A stretch of DNA of 64,000 bases, taken from positions 12,772,271-12,836,270 of the forward strand of contig CM025854.1 in NCBI GenBank assembly GCA_003952965.2. The letters run 5' to 3'. Positions 1 through 11,002 of this stretch are shown piece by piece (position 1 is the first letter of the stretch; every line of letters begins with the position of its first letter). A program made the position numbers and the translations under genes. The notes beneath the pieces were generated by a model. The model was not told where the DNA came from, made no database searches, and was given only the letters and a program-made list of their open reading frames with translations. Source of the DNA: Morella rubra (taxonomy: Eukaryota > Streptophyta > Magnoliopsida > Fagales > Myricaceae).

Positions 1-1571
1 GTTTGTAACCCGCTGGATTCTTGTGGACCTAGAAAGACACGACCATTTTTTATTCATGCACATATGGTTAATTTATGCCGCGTCACTACTTCCCATTAGT
101 ATTTTAAACAAGATTACCTCAAGGACAAAAAATCAACTTTCTTTACCAAAAGGACATATTTGGAATATTTGAATACCACAGAGGTATGCGGTGCATTGAA
201 CCCTAATAATATTATTGCATACTAAATTACCCGATTTTGAAATAGAAAGATCATCAAATGAGCGAGGTTGATGAAATAGTGTTATAAAAGAAATTATACG
301 AAAGGCAAGTGGGTGTTGGAAGCTACAAGAGAAGATTTTGTTAGTCTTTGATTTAATAATTAAATGTAAGTTCATTTTATATGCTTTATAATTGTTCTTT
401 GGACTAAAATCATAAATTTGTTACCTTTATTCGTTGGGCACGTGTAGGAAAAGATGGAAGATTTTCAGCAAAAGTGCATATATGAAGGCAAGTCATAACT
501 TAGGTTGAAGTCTACGATGAGGTCCTAGGAAAGAAAGCTAGATATGCTCTCAGCTTGGGACGTATGGTGGTTCCTGCTACTTTGTTGTCTTCAGCATCAG
601 TATTAGCTGATATTGCTTACTTATTGGAGCAGCAATGGTCAGAGATTGAGGAGATGTGAGGCCATACATATGCTAGGGACAAGGAGTACGAAGAATTAGC
701 GGCCAAGCAAGAAGAGATGAAAAGTATCTTATCAGAGTAGCAAGAGAAGCAACAGCAGATTGAAAGCAATTATGACTTGAGATGAAGACACGGCTGGAGC
801 AAGAGATGCAAAAATTCTTGAAGTGGTTAGAGTCGACTATTTGTTTTATTGGGTATTTTATGTTGCCTATATTTTACTTGTTTTTTTTTGTTTTCGAAAT
901 ATTGTGTCTAATCAATATATAACGTTACATTTTATGCTTGTTAATAAATTAGTTGTTGAATTTCTTTTCAAATAATTTTTTATCAAAAAATAATTTTATT
1001 TTTTAAATTCGAATTTTAAAAATGCAAAATAAAATTATGTTCTAACGGTTACATATGCGTTCGGACGTTGTTGCAATGGACCGCTTGATCACTTTGGAAC
1101 GGGTTGACATTGCCGTTCGAACTCCTACTTCTCCATCTGTCGGAAAATGTGCGATCGATATTAAACGGAGAAAAATTTTACCGTTCGTTTCCGTCCGAAT
1201 CTGTTTAAACGTTTAGGATTTAAAATGTTGCAACGCATTATGTACAGTATGGAGCATGTTTTTTCGATTGTTGTAATGGTATAGGATGGTATCGAACGTC
1301 CTTGGAAATGGGCCTTCGAACGGCTTAGAATGGTATCAAACTCAAAGCCATTGCCGTTTGATAATTTGCAATGTCATTTGAACGATGCCACTTCTTTTGT
1401 GATGAAAAAAAATTTGTCCCGAAAAGTTCTTTTTGGGGACGAAATAATTTTCCGTCCCAAAAAACATTTCATGAAGGGGTTATTAGGACAGAGCTCGTGA
1501 CAGACTAAATTTGTCTCAAAAAAGTGTTTGGAACGGAGTCCCCAATTTTCCGTCCTAATTTTGCCGTAGTG
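1..1571. mobile_element. Right end of a CACTA (En/Spm) DNA transposon; left end outside window
   Basis: The block ends at 1571 with GTAGTG. Read from the other strand the end is CACTACGGCAAAATTAGGAC, a classic CACTA terminus. Inside it, 1020-1560 holds GC-richer subterminal DNA with many CGTTCG/GTTCGAAC-like motifs and TTTCCGTCCC/GGGACGAAA motifs in both orientations, as expected for transposase-binding subterminal repeats. A decayed transposase fragment lies at 470-860. The left terminus is not in the window, so the length and the 3-bp target duplication cannot be tested. Confidence 0.7.
470..860 (+). pseudogene. Fragment of CACTA-encoded plant transposase (Transposase_24-like C-terminal region)
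   Basis: One frame reads a YDEVLG...GLG-like string (YDEVLGKKARYALSLGRMVV) followed by a glutamate/glutamine-rich stretch (KEYEELAAKQEEMKS, then QEKQQQIESN). The second protein of plant CACTA elements has the same order: an EVLG.R.GY..GLG block followed by a coiled coil. Several stops interrupt the frame (before the match, after EIEEM, and before the QEKQQQ run), so it is dead. It lies inside the element that ends at 1571. The family call rests on motif order and context, so it is moderate. Confidence 0.5.
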
Positions 1572-2233
1572 GTACTTAGGTTCTATTTTCTCTAAAAACA
1601 GAAAATTGACTTCCGGGTAGAACATAAATTAAATCCAAAGAGTATTTGAGTTTAGCTTTATTTGTGTACAAACAATTAGACAAACAGATTAATTTTTTAA
1701 CACTCGATCAGTGACCCTTTTTTATTTTTGCTCTTTTTTATATTACTTGACATATTATGTGCATCGACAAACAATGAAAGAGATACCAAGCATGCTACAT
1801 TAGCACTATTAGTATTTTGTCAAAATAATAAAGAAGGACCCAGTAATTCTAATTAAAAGCTATATATTAAATTAAGTTAGGGCTAAAATAATTGAGGTAC
1901 TTTTTCTTTATTCTAGAGTTGAGGAAAATAAGTACAATAATATGAATTCTTATAGTCAACCAATTAGCTAATCATTTTTCGATAAAAACAATATCGCCGT
2001 ACCTACGTGTTCTTTCCTCTCTCTATACGCGTACGGTACTGTTAATGACCAAATAGATGAATTGGCATCGTAGAAGGTTAGAGAAGTCATGACCTTCTGC
2101 ATGTACTCCAGAAATAAAAGAAGTTAAAGATGGTTCCATTAGTTCCCAACTGATTACATTATCGTTTCCGCCCGCCCTATATCATCTTTAATAGATTTTT
2201 CTTGAAATTTAGCCCGGAAAAGGAGGAGAAAAA
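1572..2233. other. Intergenic, AT-rich
   Basis: No coding region or clear repeat is seen. It would hold the promoter of the gene copy starting at 2234. CTATATCAT at about 2176-2184 is a weak TATA-like match about 50 bases before the ATG. Confidence 0.4.
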
Positions 2234-5200
2234 ATGGCCCCGAGAAAGAGGCCCTCCGCCTCCTCTGATTCCCCACCGTTCGAAGCTTCCATCATGGTGG
2301 AATGTGAACGCGCCTTCACTGCTCTCCAGCGTGGAAAACACAGCAAAGCCCTCAGACTCGTCAAAGAATCCATTTCCCGCCACAGCAGGGATGACATGAG
2401 CGTGCGTTGCTTCGCCATTCTCCACGCCACTCTAGGAGTCATCCACTTCAAAACCGCTGCTCTTATCGACGACTCTAACACAAAACGCAAGCACCTCAAT
2501 AACGCAGCGGAAGCAGCCAGACAAGCTATAGCCTTCAACAAGAACTCACTCCAATATTCATTTATCTACGCCAAAGTTCTCTTCGAGTTAGCGGCAATAC
2601 ACGACGAAAATAAAGGCTACCAAGAAGTAATACAAGAATGCGAGCGCGCTTTGATGATCGAAGACCCAACGGACCCTATGGAAGATTGGTTGTTAAAAGA
2701 TGATTTTCTTCTTCGGGACTTACCGCTTGTGACGAAAGAATCTCGGATTGAGTTTATGAAGAACAAAGTTAAAAGGTTAATAGAGAAATGCAACAATGTT
2801 CATGATGCTAACAGCGAAGAGGCGGACTTTGAAGAAGAGGAGTGTAATTCTCCGAGTGAGACAGACGAGGAGATGATGGCATTACACGAGAAAGGAAGGA
2901 GGTAGAGTCGAGAGTTATTGCGGCGAGGCTCTTGCAGGAGAAAAAGCTTGCTGCTTTTGAATCTTGTTCGCAGGATAATACAATTCAAGGCAGAAGGAAC
3001 TACGGGAATCCTAAGAGAATGGGGCTGAATGTAAGTAGAGTGACCCAAATTAAGAGCTACTGGAAGGAAACTATGAGCGGTGAAAATAAGAGGGGATTGT
3101 TGAAAGTGCGTATCGAAGATCTTAAAGCGCATTTTAGTAAGAACAAACTGGCGAAAGATGTTTTGAAGGAAGCTATAGATTTTGCCATGGAGCAGAAGAA
3201 ATGGAAGTTCTGCGTGTGTTGTTGCTGCGGACATAGGTCTCTTGATAATGAATCGAATATTGGGCATCTCAAGAGTGAGCACGATATGGGGAGTCTGTCC
3301 GCGATGTATGAAGCTAATGTGCCAGAAGTAGCTGCTAATGACTGCGTTGAAGTGGTTGAAAATGGTGTCTGGAAACCTGTGGATACAGTTGCCTCGATCC
3401 AGATAATGGAAAATTCATCAAAATTTGAGTCATGTGATGCTGGTGAAAGTGATTCTGCAGATAAAGGCATAGACAACACTCAAGATTGTCATTCAATTGT
3501 TAAAGAAAATGATCCCGAAGTTTTATTGACTTGGATTGACAAATTTCAGAGGTGGCCGTTATGTGATGATAGTAAGCGCACAGAGCTTCTTCAGAGAATT
3601 CATGGAGCGTTACAATCCCTTCTGAGAAACGGATGTCTTTCTGCGACGCATGTTAACGAGGTAATATCGTTCACCACTAAAATGATGATCAATCGCATTC
3701 CATTTGAACAAATTGATGATGAGGGCCTGAACGCAACTCTCCTCTTTACATGCTTTTTGGAAGAAGCCTCTCACCTTGAACCCATCCTTGAGTTCTTGGA
3801 AGAGCTGGCTACTTCTTGCGGTCTAGGTGGTCTCTCTGGGGACCATATTCTAGACGACAAACTTAGAGGTCCTCAGGAATTTTGCGCTAAAGTGAGGATT
3901 GTTTTCAGTGGTGACTTCTCTCATCTCTTTTTGGATGAGCGGTTATTGAGTGAAGAGCTTCGTCCCACTTCATTTCAAGATACGACTGCGGATGATGGAA
4001 CAGCACTAACTTCTGCAGTTGAAATCCGGGAAAGCGATAAGCTACCTGATGGTGATGCTTTTGTTAACTGGCTAATGACCGGTCCTGCGATTGGGAGAGC
4101 AGTTAGAGGCATGGGCAAGTCTTAGAGAAGCCGGAAGAACTCAAGGAAGGGAGCTTCTTAAGATCCTTGAAATGGAATTTAACTATTTGCAAACAACTTT
4201 AAAGACTAAACGCGCGCATGAACTATATGGGGAATTAGTAGAGTACTTAAGCGCATATTTAATCAAGATTATCAGAAAAGGGTGCAAAATTCTCTTGAGT
4301 ATGATCCAGAGAGTTCTGAACCCCTCTTGTGGAAGCTGCAAAAAGATCTTGAGGCCAATGGTGATCCCATGATAGATATCTTTGACTTGGAAACCATTAA
4401 CTCAAAGTTCACCCTCATTTCAGACATTTTTAAAGGACAAGTTGACAGTACATACCGCGAAGAGAGAATCCAGTGGTTGCAGGGGCAGCTGGTCAAATGG
4501 GTGGGTATCCCAATCTTATCTGGTAAACCCAATCTGTGATATCAGAAGTAGGAATATGTTATGTAGTACGCTGACAAAGACAAAAGTATGTATGTATTTA
4601 GCATATAATTACGCCATGATCAGTTGACTGAGATTCGAGCGTTAAGTTTCCGAATGTTTAACCTATCATTTTGTTGTGGCCCAGACTTTCTTTGCAACTG
4701 GTAATAAAATATTTCTGTATGGAGAAAAAAGTTTCTAATATGCCTTTTAATGCTGTTGATTTTCAACTAAAATTGGGCTGTTTTAGAATGGACCTTTGTG
4801 ATCCAAATGTATTCCTGTGGATGACCAGAGTATCAATTGCGCTACAAAAGTAAATGTGCATTACTTCTTTAGCTTACTTCTTTACTTCGCTCGAACCACT
4901 TATACTGCTAAATTTTTTTTCCCTGCAGTCACTCTTCTTTACATAGAGCAAGTTATTCCTGTTCTCTTTTGGACTTACCATCTTCAGTTTTGCAGCATCA
5001 CAAACTTGATGCTAGAATCCTAGCAATTATGGCTATCATGAGACAGACAGAGCAAAAGCTCGGAGTTGTATCTTCTTATGATTATAGGTCAATAATGGTG
5101 CACCTGTTGAAGTCATTCTTGCAGGTATATATACTGGATTATTTGTGCTGTATCTTGTTAGCCGACGTTTCCTTCTTGTGGTAAATATACGTCTCTTTCA

Positions 5201-6136
5201 GGCACAAGTTGAACATATGTTCGACAAAGATACCAATGAGAAGTCTGACGCTGCAATAGAAGCTCTCTTAGAAGAGCTAGCTCTTGATTCTCAGAAGATA
5301 TGGACCGTGGCAATATGGGAAAATCGATGGTTAAAAAGAAGAAAAAAAATCGTCAAAAGGCTAAAAATATTAAGGTTTTAATTTGCAGCTTTATTCGTTT
5401 CTTTTTGTTCTTGCTATCTCTTGTTAGTTATGGTAATCGTTTCGTTAACTTGTTTGTTACCAAACACTTCCACCTGTCCCGTAGGCAACTAGAGGCAATG
5501 AGGAGGACCTTCCTTTCCACCAAGAAAAAGCACAACAAAGTGTAAGTCTTTCTTTCGTTCTTATTGCCACTCGAACTTCTTCATTTTGGTTGTTAAAACG
5601 CAAGAGCGATGTGTAGATTTTATGGCCAGGTTTGAGAATCAAATTATTTTTCACTGGGTTTGCTTGATTGCTTTCCTGTCAGGCATGATGAAAATTATCA
5701 AAGTCCTGAGATTGATATTCGTGTAAACACTGATGAACTAAAACAACCGCAAGAGGAACTGAGTCCAGAAAATGATGATATTCATCATGTGGAAGAAAGA
5801 ATGCTTGCTGAAGCTTTGGAGTATCAGATAAATTTTGAAAACGAGGCTCAAATAAAGCTCCTTGCCGAACAAAATATGTCGGCCTTTGAAGCCATTGGAG
5901 AGTATGTAAAAGACACTGTGTCAGTTGTCTCCTCAGGAACTGGTGAAGGTCCTGCTGGTTCAAGTGCGCCGCAGCAACCGAAAGACTCTCTGTTCTGCAG
6001 TAGCATCCCTTTCGGTAGTCTTGATTGGGCAGATTATTGTCGATCCCATTCCCAATCTCAGACTGCTCCAGCAGATGAAGAATCGGTTGAGGGTCATGAA
6101 CAGCCGAAGCACTCTGAACCAACTGACTTCAACTAG
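2234..6136 (+). pseudogene. Ubiquitin carboxyl-terminal hydrolase-related protein (DUF627 + DUF629), truncated and frameshifted
   Basis: Family members are large plant proteins with an N-terminal helical/TPR-like DUF627, a DUF629 with a zinc-finger-like block, and a C-terminal UCH-like domain. Here DUF627 starts at a good-context ATG (2234) and runs to about 2905. DUF629 follows, with the CVCCCCGHRS...H..EH zinc-finger-like segment near 3215-3280. The conserved later part (KLDARI..., then a KSDAA...LLEELALDS segment) is split over exons at about 4996-5124 and 5202-5374, followed by 5485-5541 and 5683-6136, with plausible GT-AG junctions. The frame changes at about 2860-2903, about 4091, about 4255 and about 5295, each consistent with a 1-base indel. 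The last exon stops at 6136 and no UCH domain follows. Short family members without that domain may exist, but the four shifts argue for a pseudogene. Assembly indels are the alternative. Confidence 0.82.
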
Positions 6137-6639
6137 AATGGACGTGCGCAGAGAAAAAGTCAAACCTTTGAAGAATGACTAAAAGAAAAAGTTGATGCCT
6201 GGATAGATACTTCTTAGAAATAACAGTTTCCTGCCCCATTGTGATATTGGTTCTTTTAAAGCATATTAATGGAGCAACCAAACAAGTATTTTGGAAAGGT
6301 CTCTTCTGCAAAAAATTATTAGTACTAAAACGTCATGTATACATCTTTATTATGTATGTGTCCCACTGCTGCATATAGGGAGGTAATTCATGAGATTCGG
6401 TTTCCACTAGGAACGAAGCTAAGAGAATGAAACACATCCCTCATAATTATACCGCCAGCGTGCGCAGTAACGATCAAGTTACAACTCAGTCCTGCATCCT
6501 GGAAGATTGCATATAATATACACTCTCTAAATTAACCCCGCTTCACAACCTGTACTGTAGTCTGTGGACCTACTCCAGAGGGTCACAATATATTCCTGAT
6601 CATCTCCCTTTCCCTTATGAGAATGAATTTTGATGCTGC
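6137..6639. other. Intergenic; 3' flank of the UCH-related copy
   Basis: No coding region or repeat is recognised. It probably includes remains of the 3' untranslated region. Confidence 0.35.
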
Positions 6640-8222
6640 CTGTAGAACATTTTGGTACTGCTATTTCTGCTGTTTGCAGGAATGATACGGGGCGGGGAGA
6701 TATTGCATGTCTACGGAGTGACTACATTCTGGACAAAGATTCAACTTGGGGAGGATATTTTTTTTTTTTTTCTTGGCAATCGAAATATTAAAAACCAGAG
6801 TCACAATTAACAACAGAGGGAGGAAGGACGGAAGGGTCAATATGCCCAGAAGAGGAAGTCCGAAGACACCAACGAGCAACCAAATGAGCCATCGAGTTAG
6901 CCTCCCTGAGAATCCAACTGAAGAGCCAGCTGGGGTGAAGCTGAAGGCTTGCTTAGATATACTTGACATCATCTTCAATAATCCAGTCCGCAGGAACATC
7001 AGTTGGGAGATAAGAAGCTGGGCATCCCCCTTCCAAGATAACACGATCCCAGCAAAAGTCCCCAGTACAAGAGCCTCTCCCCTTTAAGGGAGCAGGAGCC
7101 ATAACACCACCCAGAACGAATAGCAAGCAACTGCCCTTCCCAGTTACGGCAGACCACAGCACAGACAAGTTTGCCGTGCATCACGGCTGCATCGAAGTTG
7201 ATCTTAATCATATGTCGTTCGGATGGGAGCCACTCACAAACCTTCTGACCTTGCGTTGATTACCAAGCATGGAGTTGCTCTTCATAGCAACGAACAACGA
7301 ACAATAGTGGCAAATAAATCTGTCAGAGTCAATGAAGAGGACTGATGAACAGCAGAATTTCTAGCGAACCAGACGGAGTCGAGAACCACAGCAGCAAAGA
7401 GGATGAAATCCTTCCACTTATCTCGAAAGCGAGGTGGCGGAATCCGAGGCACAAAGATGAAGGTTAACCAATCCAACACAGAGCGACCAGAGAAAAACTC
7501 TAACCGCATAGGCCAAGGCCTGTCCCGCCAAATGACCCGAGAAGTAGTACAATCAAGGAAGAGGTGGGATGCAGTCTCTAGACAGATTCCACAGAGGGAA
7601 CAAAGAGAGTTAGAAACATTACCTGGTACATCCATCAAGCGTGCCAAATTGCCTCTCAGAGGGAGAGCATTGGCAGCCAGCTTCAAAATCAACAACCGAA
7701 GGCGATGTTGAAGTTTTAAGCGCCAAATTTTCGCTAGTCAAAACCAGACCTGTCAAGACTAGAAGAGCTGCTGTGAGTACAAAGATAGGCAGACTTTACC
7801 GTAAAGGCTCCCTTAGGATCCAGAAGCCATTATAACAGGTCCTCCCCGGGGCCCCTAAGGAGTGGGGTGGCTAAGATAAACGAAGCGGAGGGAGTGTCGA
7901 AAAACATCCGGATATCAGCCTCCTTCCAGCAGCCCCGATCTGAGTCAATAAGGTCCTTGACATAGTCAGTCCCCCAGGGCAGCAAGGCGTTAGGCTTAAT
8001 GGTAGGGCAAAAGGTGGGGAGACAGGGAATCCAAGGGTCGCACCAAATGTTGACTAGGCCGCCATTTTTAATACACCAACATGGGGATCGGATTGCCTCG
8101 GAAGGCAAGTTCCTCCGAAGGTACGGGATGGACGGCTGAGAGTTGAAGTTGAAGATCCAACGGTGAAAAACAGTCCACCTCATTTAATGAATGTTTTTGG
8201 CTTCCGGCGCGGCTCCATGGAA
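6640..8222 (-). mobile_element. LINE (L1-type non-LTR retrotransposon) fragment: zf-RVT and RNase H end
   Basis: Read on the minus strand, the order is: a block at 8183-7830 with the GLVNIWCDPWIP motif that follows the reverse transcriptase in plant LINEs; zf-RVT at 7695-7282 (C..C....ETASHLFLDC...W); and an RNase H-like segment at 7211-6660 (KINFDAAV, CAVVCRNWEGQLL). Several frame changes break the coding. The 5' side (8222-8085) carries the recurrent GAGGTGGACTGTTTTTCA block, joined straight to the post-RT region, so the endonuclease and RT core are missing. This is a dead, internally deleted copy. Confidence 0.8.
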
Positions 8223-8239
8223 CCAAAAATTTGTTTATC

Positions 8240-8343
8240 ATTCTCCAGCTTGTTTAGCAATTTGTTATATGGTAAGCACTGTCACCAGAAAATTTTTGGT
8301 GCCGTATCAAAAAGGAAAAAAATTGCTAAACAAGCTGGAGAAT
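8240..8343. repeat. 24-bp perfect inverted repeat (hairpin)
   Basis: ATTCTCCAGCTTGTTTAGCA plus ATTT at 8240-8263 is exactly reversed at 8320-8343, with 56 bases between. A second shorter pair, ACCAAAAATTT (8222-8232) and AAATTTTTGGT (about 8290-8300), overlaps it. The whole could fold as a cruciform or be the remains of a small foldback element. No target duplication is evident. Confidence 0.7.
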
Positions 8344-8763
8344 GCTAACAAGAGCCACCAAAACAACCTCACAGCAGTCATTTGACAACCAAATCTCAGG
8401 ACAGCCCAGAGCAATGCTCCATTCATGGATTAATCCCATATACAAGTCAAACGACACATAACACGATCATTATTACTCTTCGGTTCTGAATTCCAAATAT
8501 CTCAGGGAAACTCCATTGAAAAGTCTCCACCAACAGTTAGGTATAGCTAGTTTTTTTCGGGATGAAGACTGAAAGGAAAGATTAAAAAAAAAAAAAAAAC
8601 TCACTTTTAGCTCTAGAGAGGGATTCGGTGAGCGGATGAGTGCGAGATGAGGTCTGTCCGGCTAGAGGAGCGGCAGAGTGATGACGATGGAGAAGGAGAA
8701 AAAACTTGGAGAGGAAGGAACTAGTCATGTAGGAAGTGTCGAAGAGTTGAAGAGAGGAGCTCA
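8344..8763. other. Unassigned DNA between LINE fragments, with an A-run
   Basis: A run of about 18 A lies at 8583-8600. It is followed by 160 bases whose minus strand is pyrimidine-rich and abuts the recurrent LINE-associated block at 8764, so it may be more LINE 5' leader. No gene is recognised. Confidence 0.35.
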
Positions 8764-10999
8764 AATTCACGTGTAAAAGAAAATTAGAGGGATTGAGCAG
8801 CCAAGCCATGGAACCGAGCCAGAAGCCAAAAAAAATACATTAAATGAGGTGGACTGTTTTTCACTGTTGGATCTGCAACTTCAACTCTGAGCCGTCCATC
8901 TGCTACCTTCAGAGGTAATCCGTTCCCCACCAACATACCCCAGCAGCAAGAAGGGCGGAATTGAATCTTGAGGGACCAAATTTTGGACCAATTAAACGTT
9001 GGCAGGGCGGGGGCAGCAAGCCGAGCAGATTGGTCCAGAAGGTAGGCTGATTTGACTATAAAAACACCAGAAGTAACAGGGAGCTAGGAGAGGAGATCAA
9101 ATTCTCTAGACAATGACAAGTCAATATTGAATCTAGACAATGACAAGTCAATACTGAAGATGGCAGTAGCACAAATAGGAGAAAACAAGTGAAGAATCCG
9201 GGTAGCATTCCAAACTCCAGTGTCTTGGTCAATAAGAGAAGAGACAAAATCAAAATTCTGGAGAAAGGAAGAAAAAGGATTAGGCTCGGCTAAAGAAAGT
9301 GGCACACCTGGAATCCAAGGATCATGCCAAATATGAATCGACCGACCTTGCCCAACCTGAAACAAAGTACCACGAGAAAGAATAGATCGAATCGCCAAAA
9401 GTCCCTGCCAAAACCATGAGGAATTCGGCCTAAGCTGGTAGCCGAAAAAGGATGAGTTATGCAAATACTTGGCTGTAAGACACTGAACCCATAAAGCTTC
9501 AGGATGCTGTAAAAATAGCCAACCAAGCTTGGCTAACAACGCCCTATTAGAATCATACATGCGCCGAAGACCAAGTCCTCCAGAGTCTGTTGGAGAACAA
9601 ATAGTGGACCAAGCCAAGGGGGAAAAACCCCGATCAGAAGTAAAGCTCCAAAAGAAGATCTTAAACACTAAATCCAAGGATTTGCACCAACCTTTAGGAA
9701 AGGGAAGGTAGAGAAGGCATAGGAAGGCATCGTAGCAGCAACAGATTTAATAAGAGTAAGTTTACCCGCTTGGGATAGACACTTCGCTTTCCAGGCTTCA
9801 CACTTGGCTAAAATTCAAGAATGAGTGTCTTTAAAGGCAGCTTGTTTGGACCGCGGGATATGGAGGGGGAGTCCCAAATGCTTTCCCTCAATAGCTAAAC
9901 GCCTTAAATGCAATGAAGAACAAATAGCAGAGCTAACAGAAGGAGCGGTATTACCACTGAAAATAATTCCCGATTTGCTACCATTAAGTTTCTGCCCAGA
10001 CCAAGAACAACCGCTCGAGCCAAACCACGGCAGTTCCAGTGCAAGAGCCTCATGGAGCTTGTGGGGGCAGTAAAGGGCCCGCCACCCCAGCCTTAGAAGA
10101 TAGGTTAACCAAACGATTCTTAGCAACTGTCTCAATGACCAAAGATTGAAAGACCTGTTTGCGAGAAAGATTGCCACCGCTGCCCAGACCAAGACTGGGC
10201 AGCATTGCCTCCTTGCCTTTACGAATACGGTTACGGGTGCGAAGAGACGCCAAAGTACAGTCAGAGCAGTCATCAGACAGCAAAGAGGATTCCACATCTT
10301 TCCTTTTCCGCTCAAATTTGAAACGGTCACTTAGAAGCAATGCAGATGTGCTGCTAAGAGGAGGGTCAACAGGATGAAGGTGACGTGAAGTTTGGGATGC
10401 AGGTAGAGGTGAAGGGGTGGGTTCATCGAGAGAAAAGGGATCTTGGGCCCAGTCCAAGTGAAGTAAAGCAGATGAAACATCATGGGCCGATTCAAAATGA
10501 GAGAAGGGAATACCAGCTATGTGATTGTTATGGGTTGGGTCGTCAGATGGGAAAGAGACAGAAGAGGGCCCAGAAGATGAAGTGGGCCACAAAGCATGAG
10601 CAAAGGTAAGGCCCTGCGGGAGAATAGAAAAAGAAGGGGATAGGGAAGAGGACCATGTCCATGTCCACATCATCCAAGTTAGGGCCGACAGGGGACAAAG
10701 GGGAGGTGGCTTCAGAGACCACAGGATCAAAGGTTGCACCCAAAGGAGAAGGGAGGCGGCGATATTGATCGCTAACAGCACTTGGATATGGAAAGGAATT
10801 CTCAATTCTCGCGCCCTTCTTGCTGCTGGGGTATGTTGGTGGGGAACGGATTGCCTCCGAAGGTAGCAGATGGACGACTTGAAGTTGCAGATCCAACAGT
10901 GAAAAACAGTCCACCTCATTTAATGTATTTTGTTTGGCTTCCGGCTCGGTTCCATGGCTTGGCTGCTCAATCCCTCTAATTTTCTTTTACACGTGAATT
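8764..10999. repeat. Large inverted repeat: arms 8764-8957 and 10812-10999
   Basis: Both arms carry AATTCACGTGTAAAAGAAAA, a GATTGAGCAGCCAAGCCATG segment, the ATTAAATGAGGTGGACTG block and CAGCAGCAAGAAGGGCG, in opposite orientation and nearly identical. A third, more diverged copy of the middle part lies at 8085-8222 in the same orientation as the right arm. The block begins each LINE fragment here, so it is probably the 5' leader of one LINE family, with two head-to-head copies. Whether the arms came from two insertions or one inversion is not decided. Confidence 0.7.
9084..10811 (-). mobile_element. LINE fragment with internal deletion joining endonuclease start to RT end
   Basis: On the minus strand, 10811-10050 encodes the low-complexity linker that precedes the endonuclease (ending MLPSLGLGSGG... 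then PLLPPQAP). It leads into the endonuclease start MRLLHWNCRGL near 10053. Within about 30 bases the reading jumps to the RT C-terminal block (SGQKLNGSKSGIIFSG...GKHLGLPL...RSK) at about 10015-9815. This is followed at 9677-9084 by the post-RT region (GGLGLRRMYDSNRALLAKLG, then IHIWHDPWIPG). Most of the endonuclease and the RT catalytic core are therefore deleted. Frames are broken near 9780-9815. The 3' zf-RVT/RNase H part is absent on this strand. Confidence 0.78.
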
Positions 11000-11002
11000 T
11001 TC

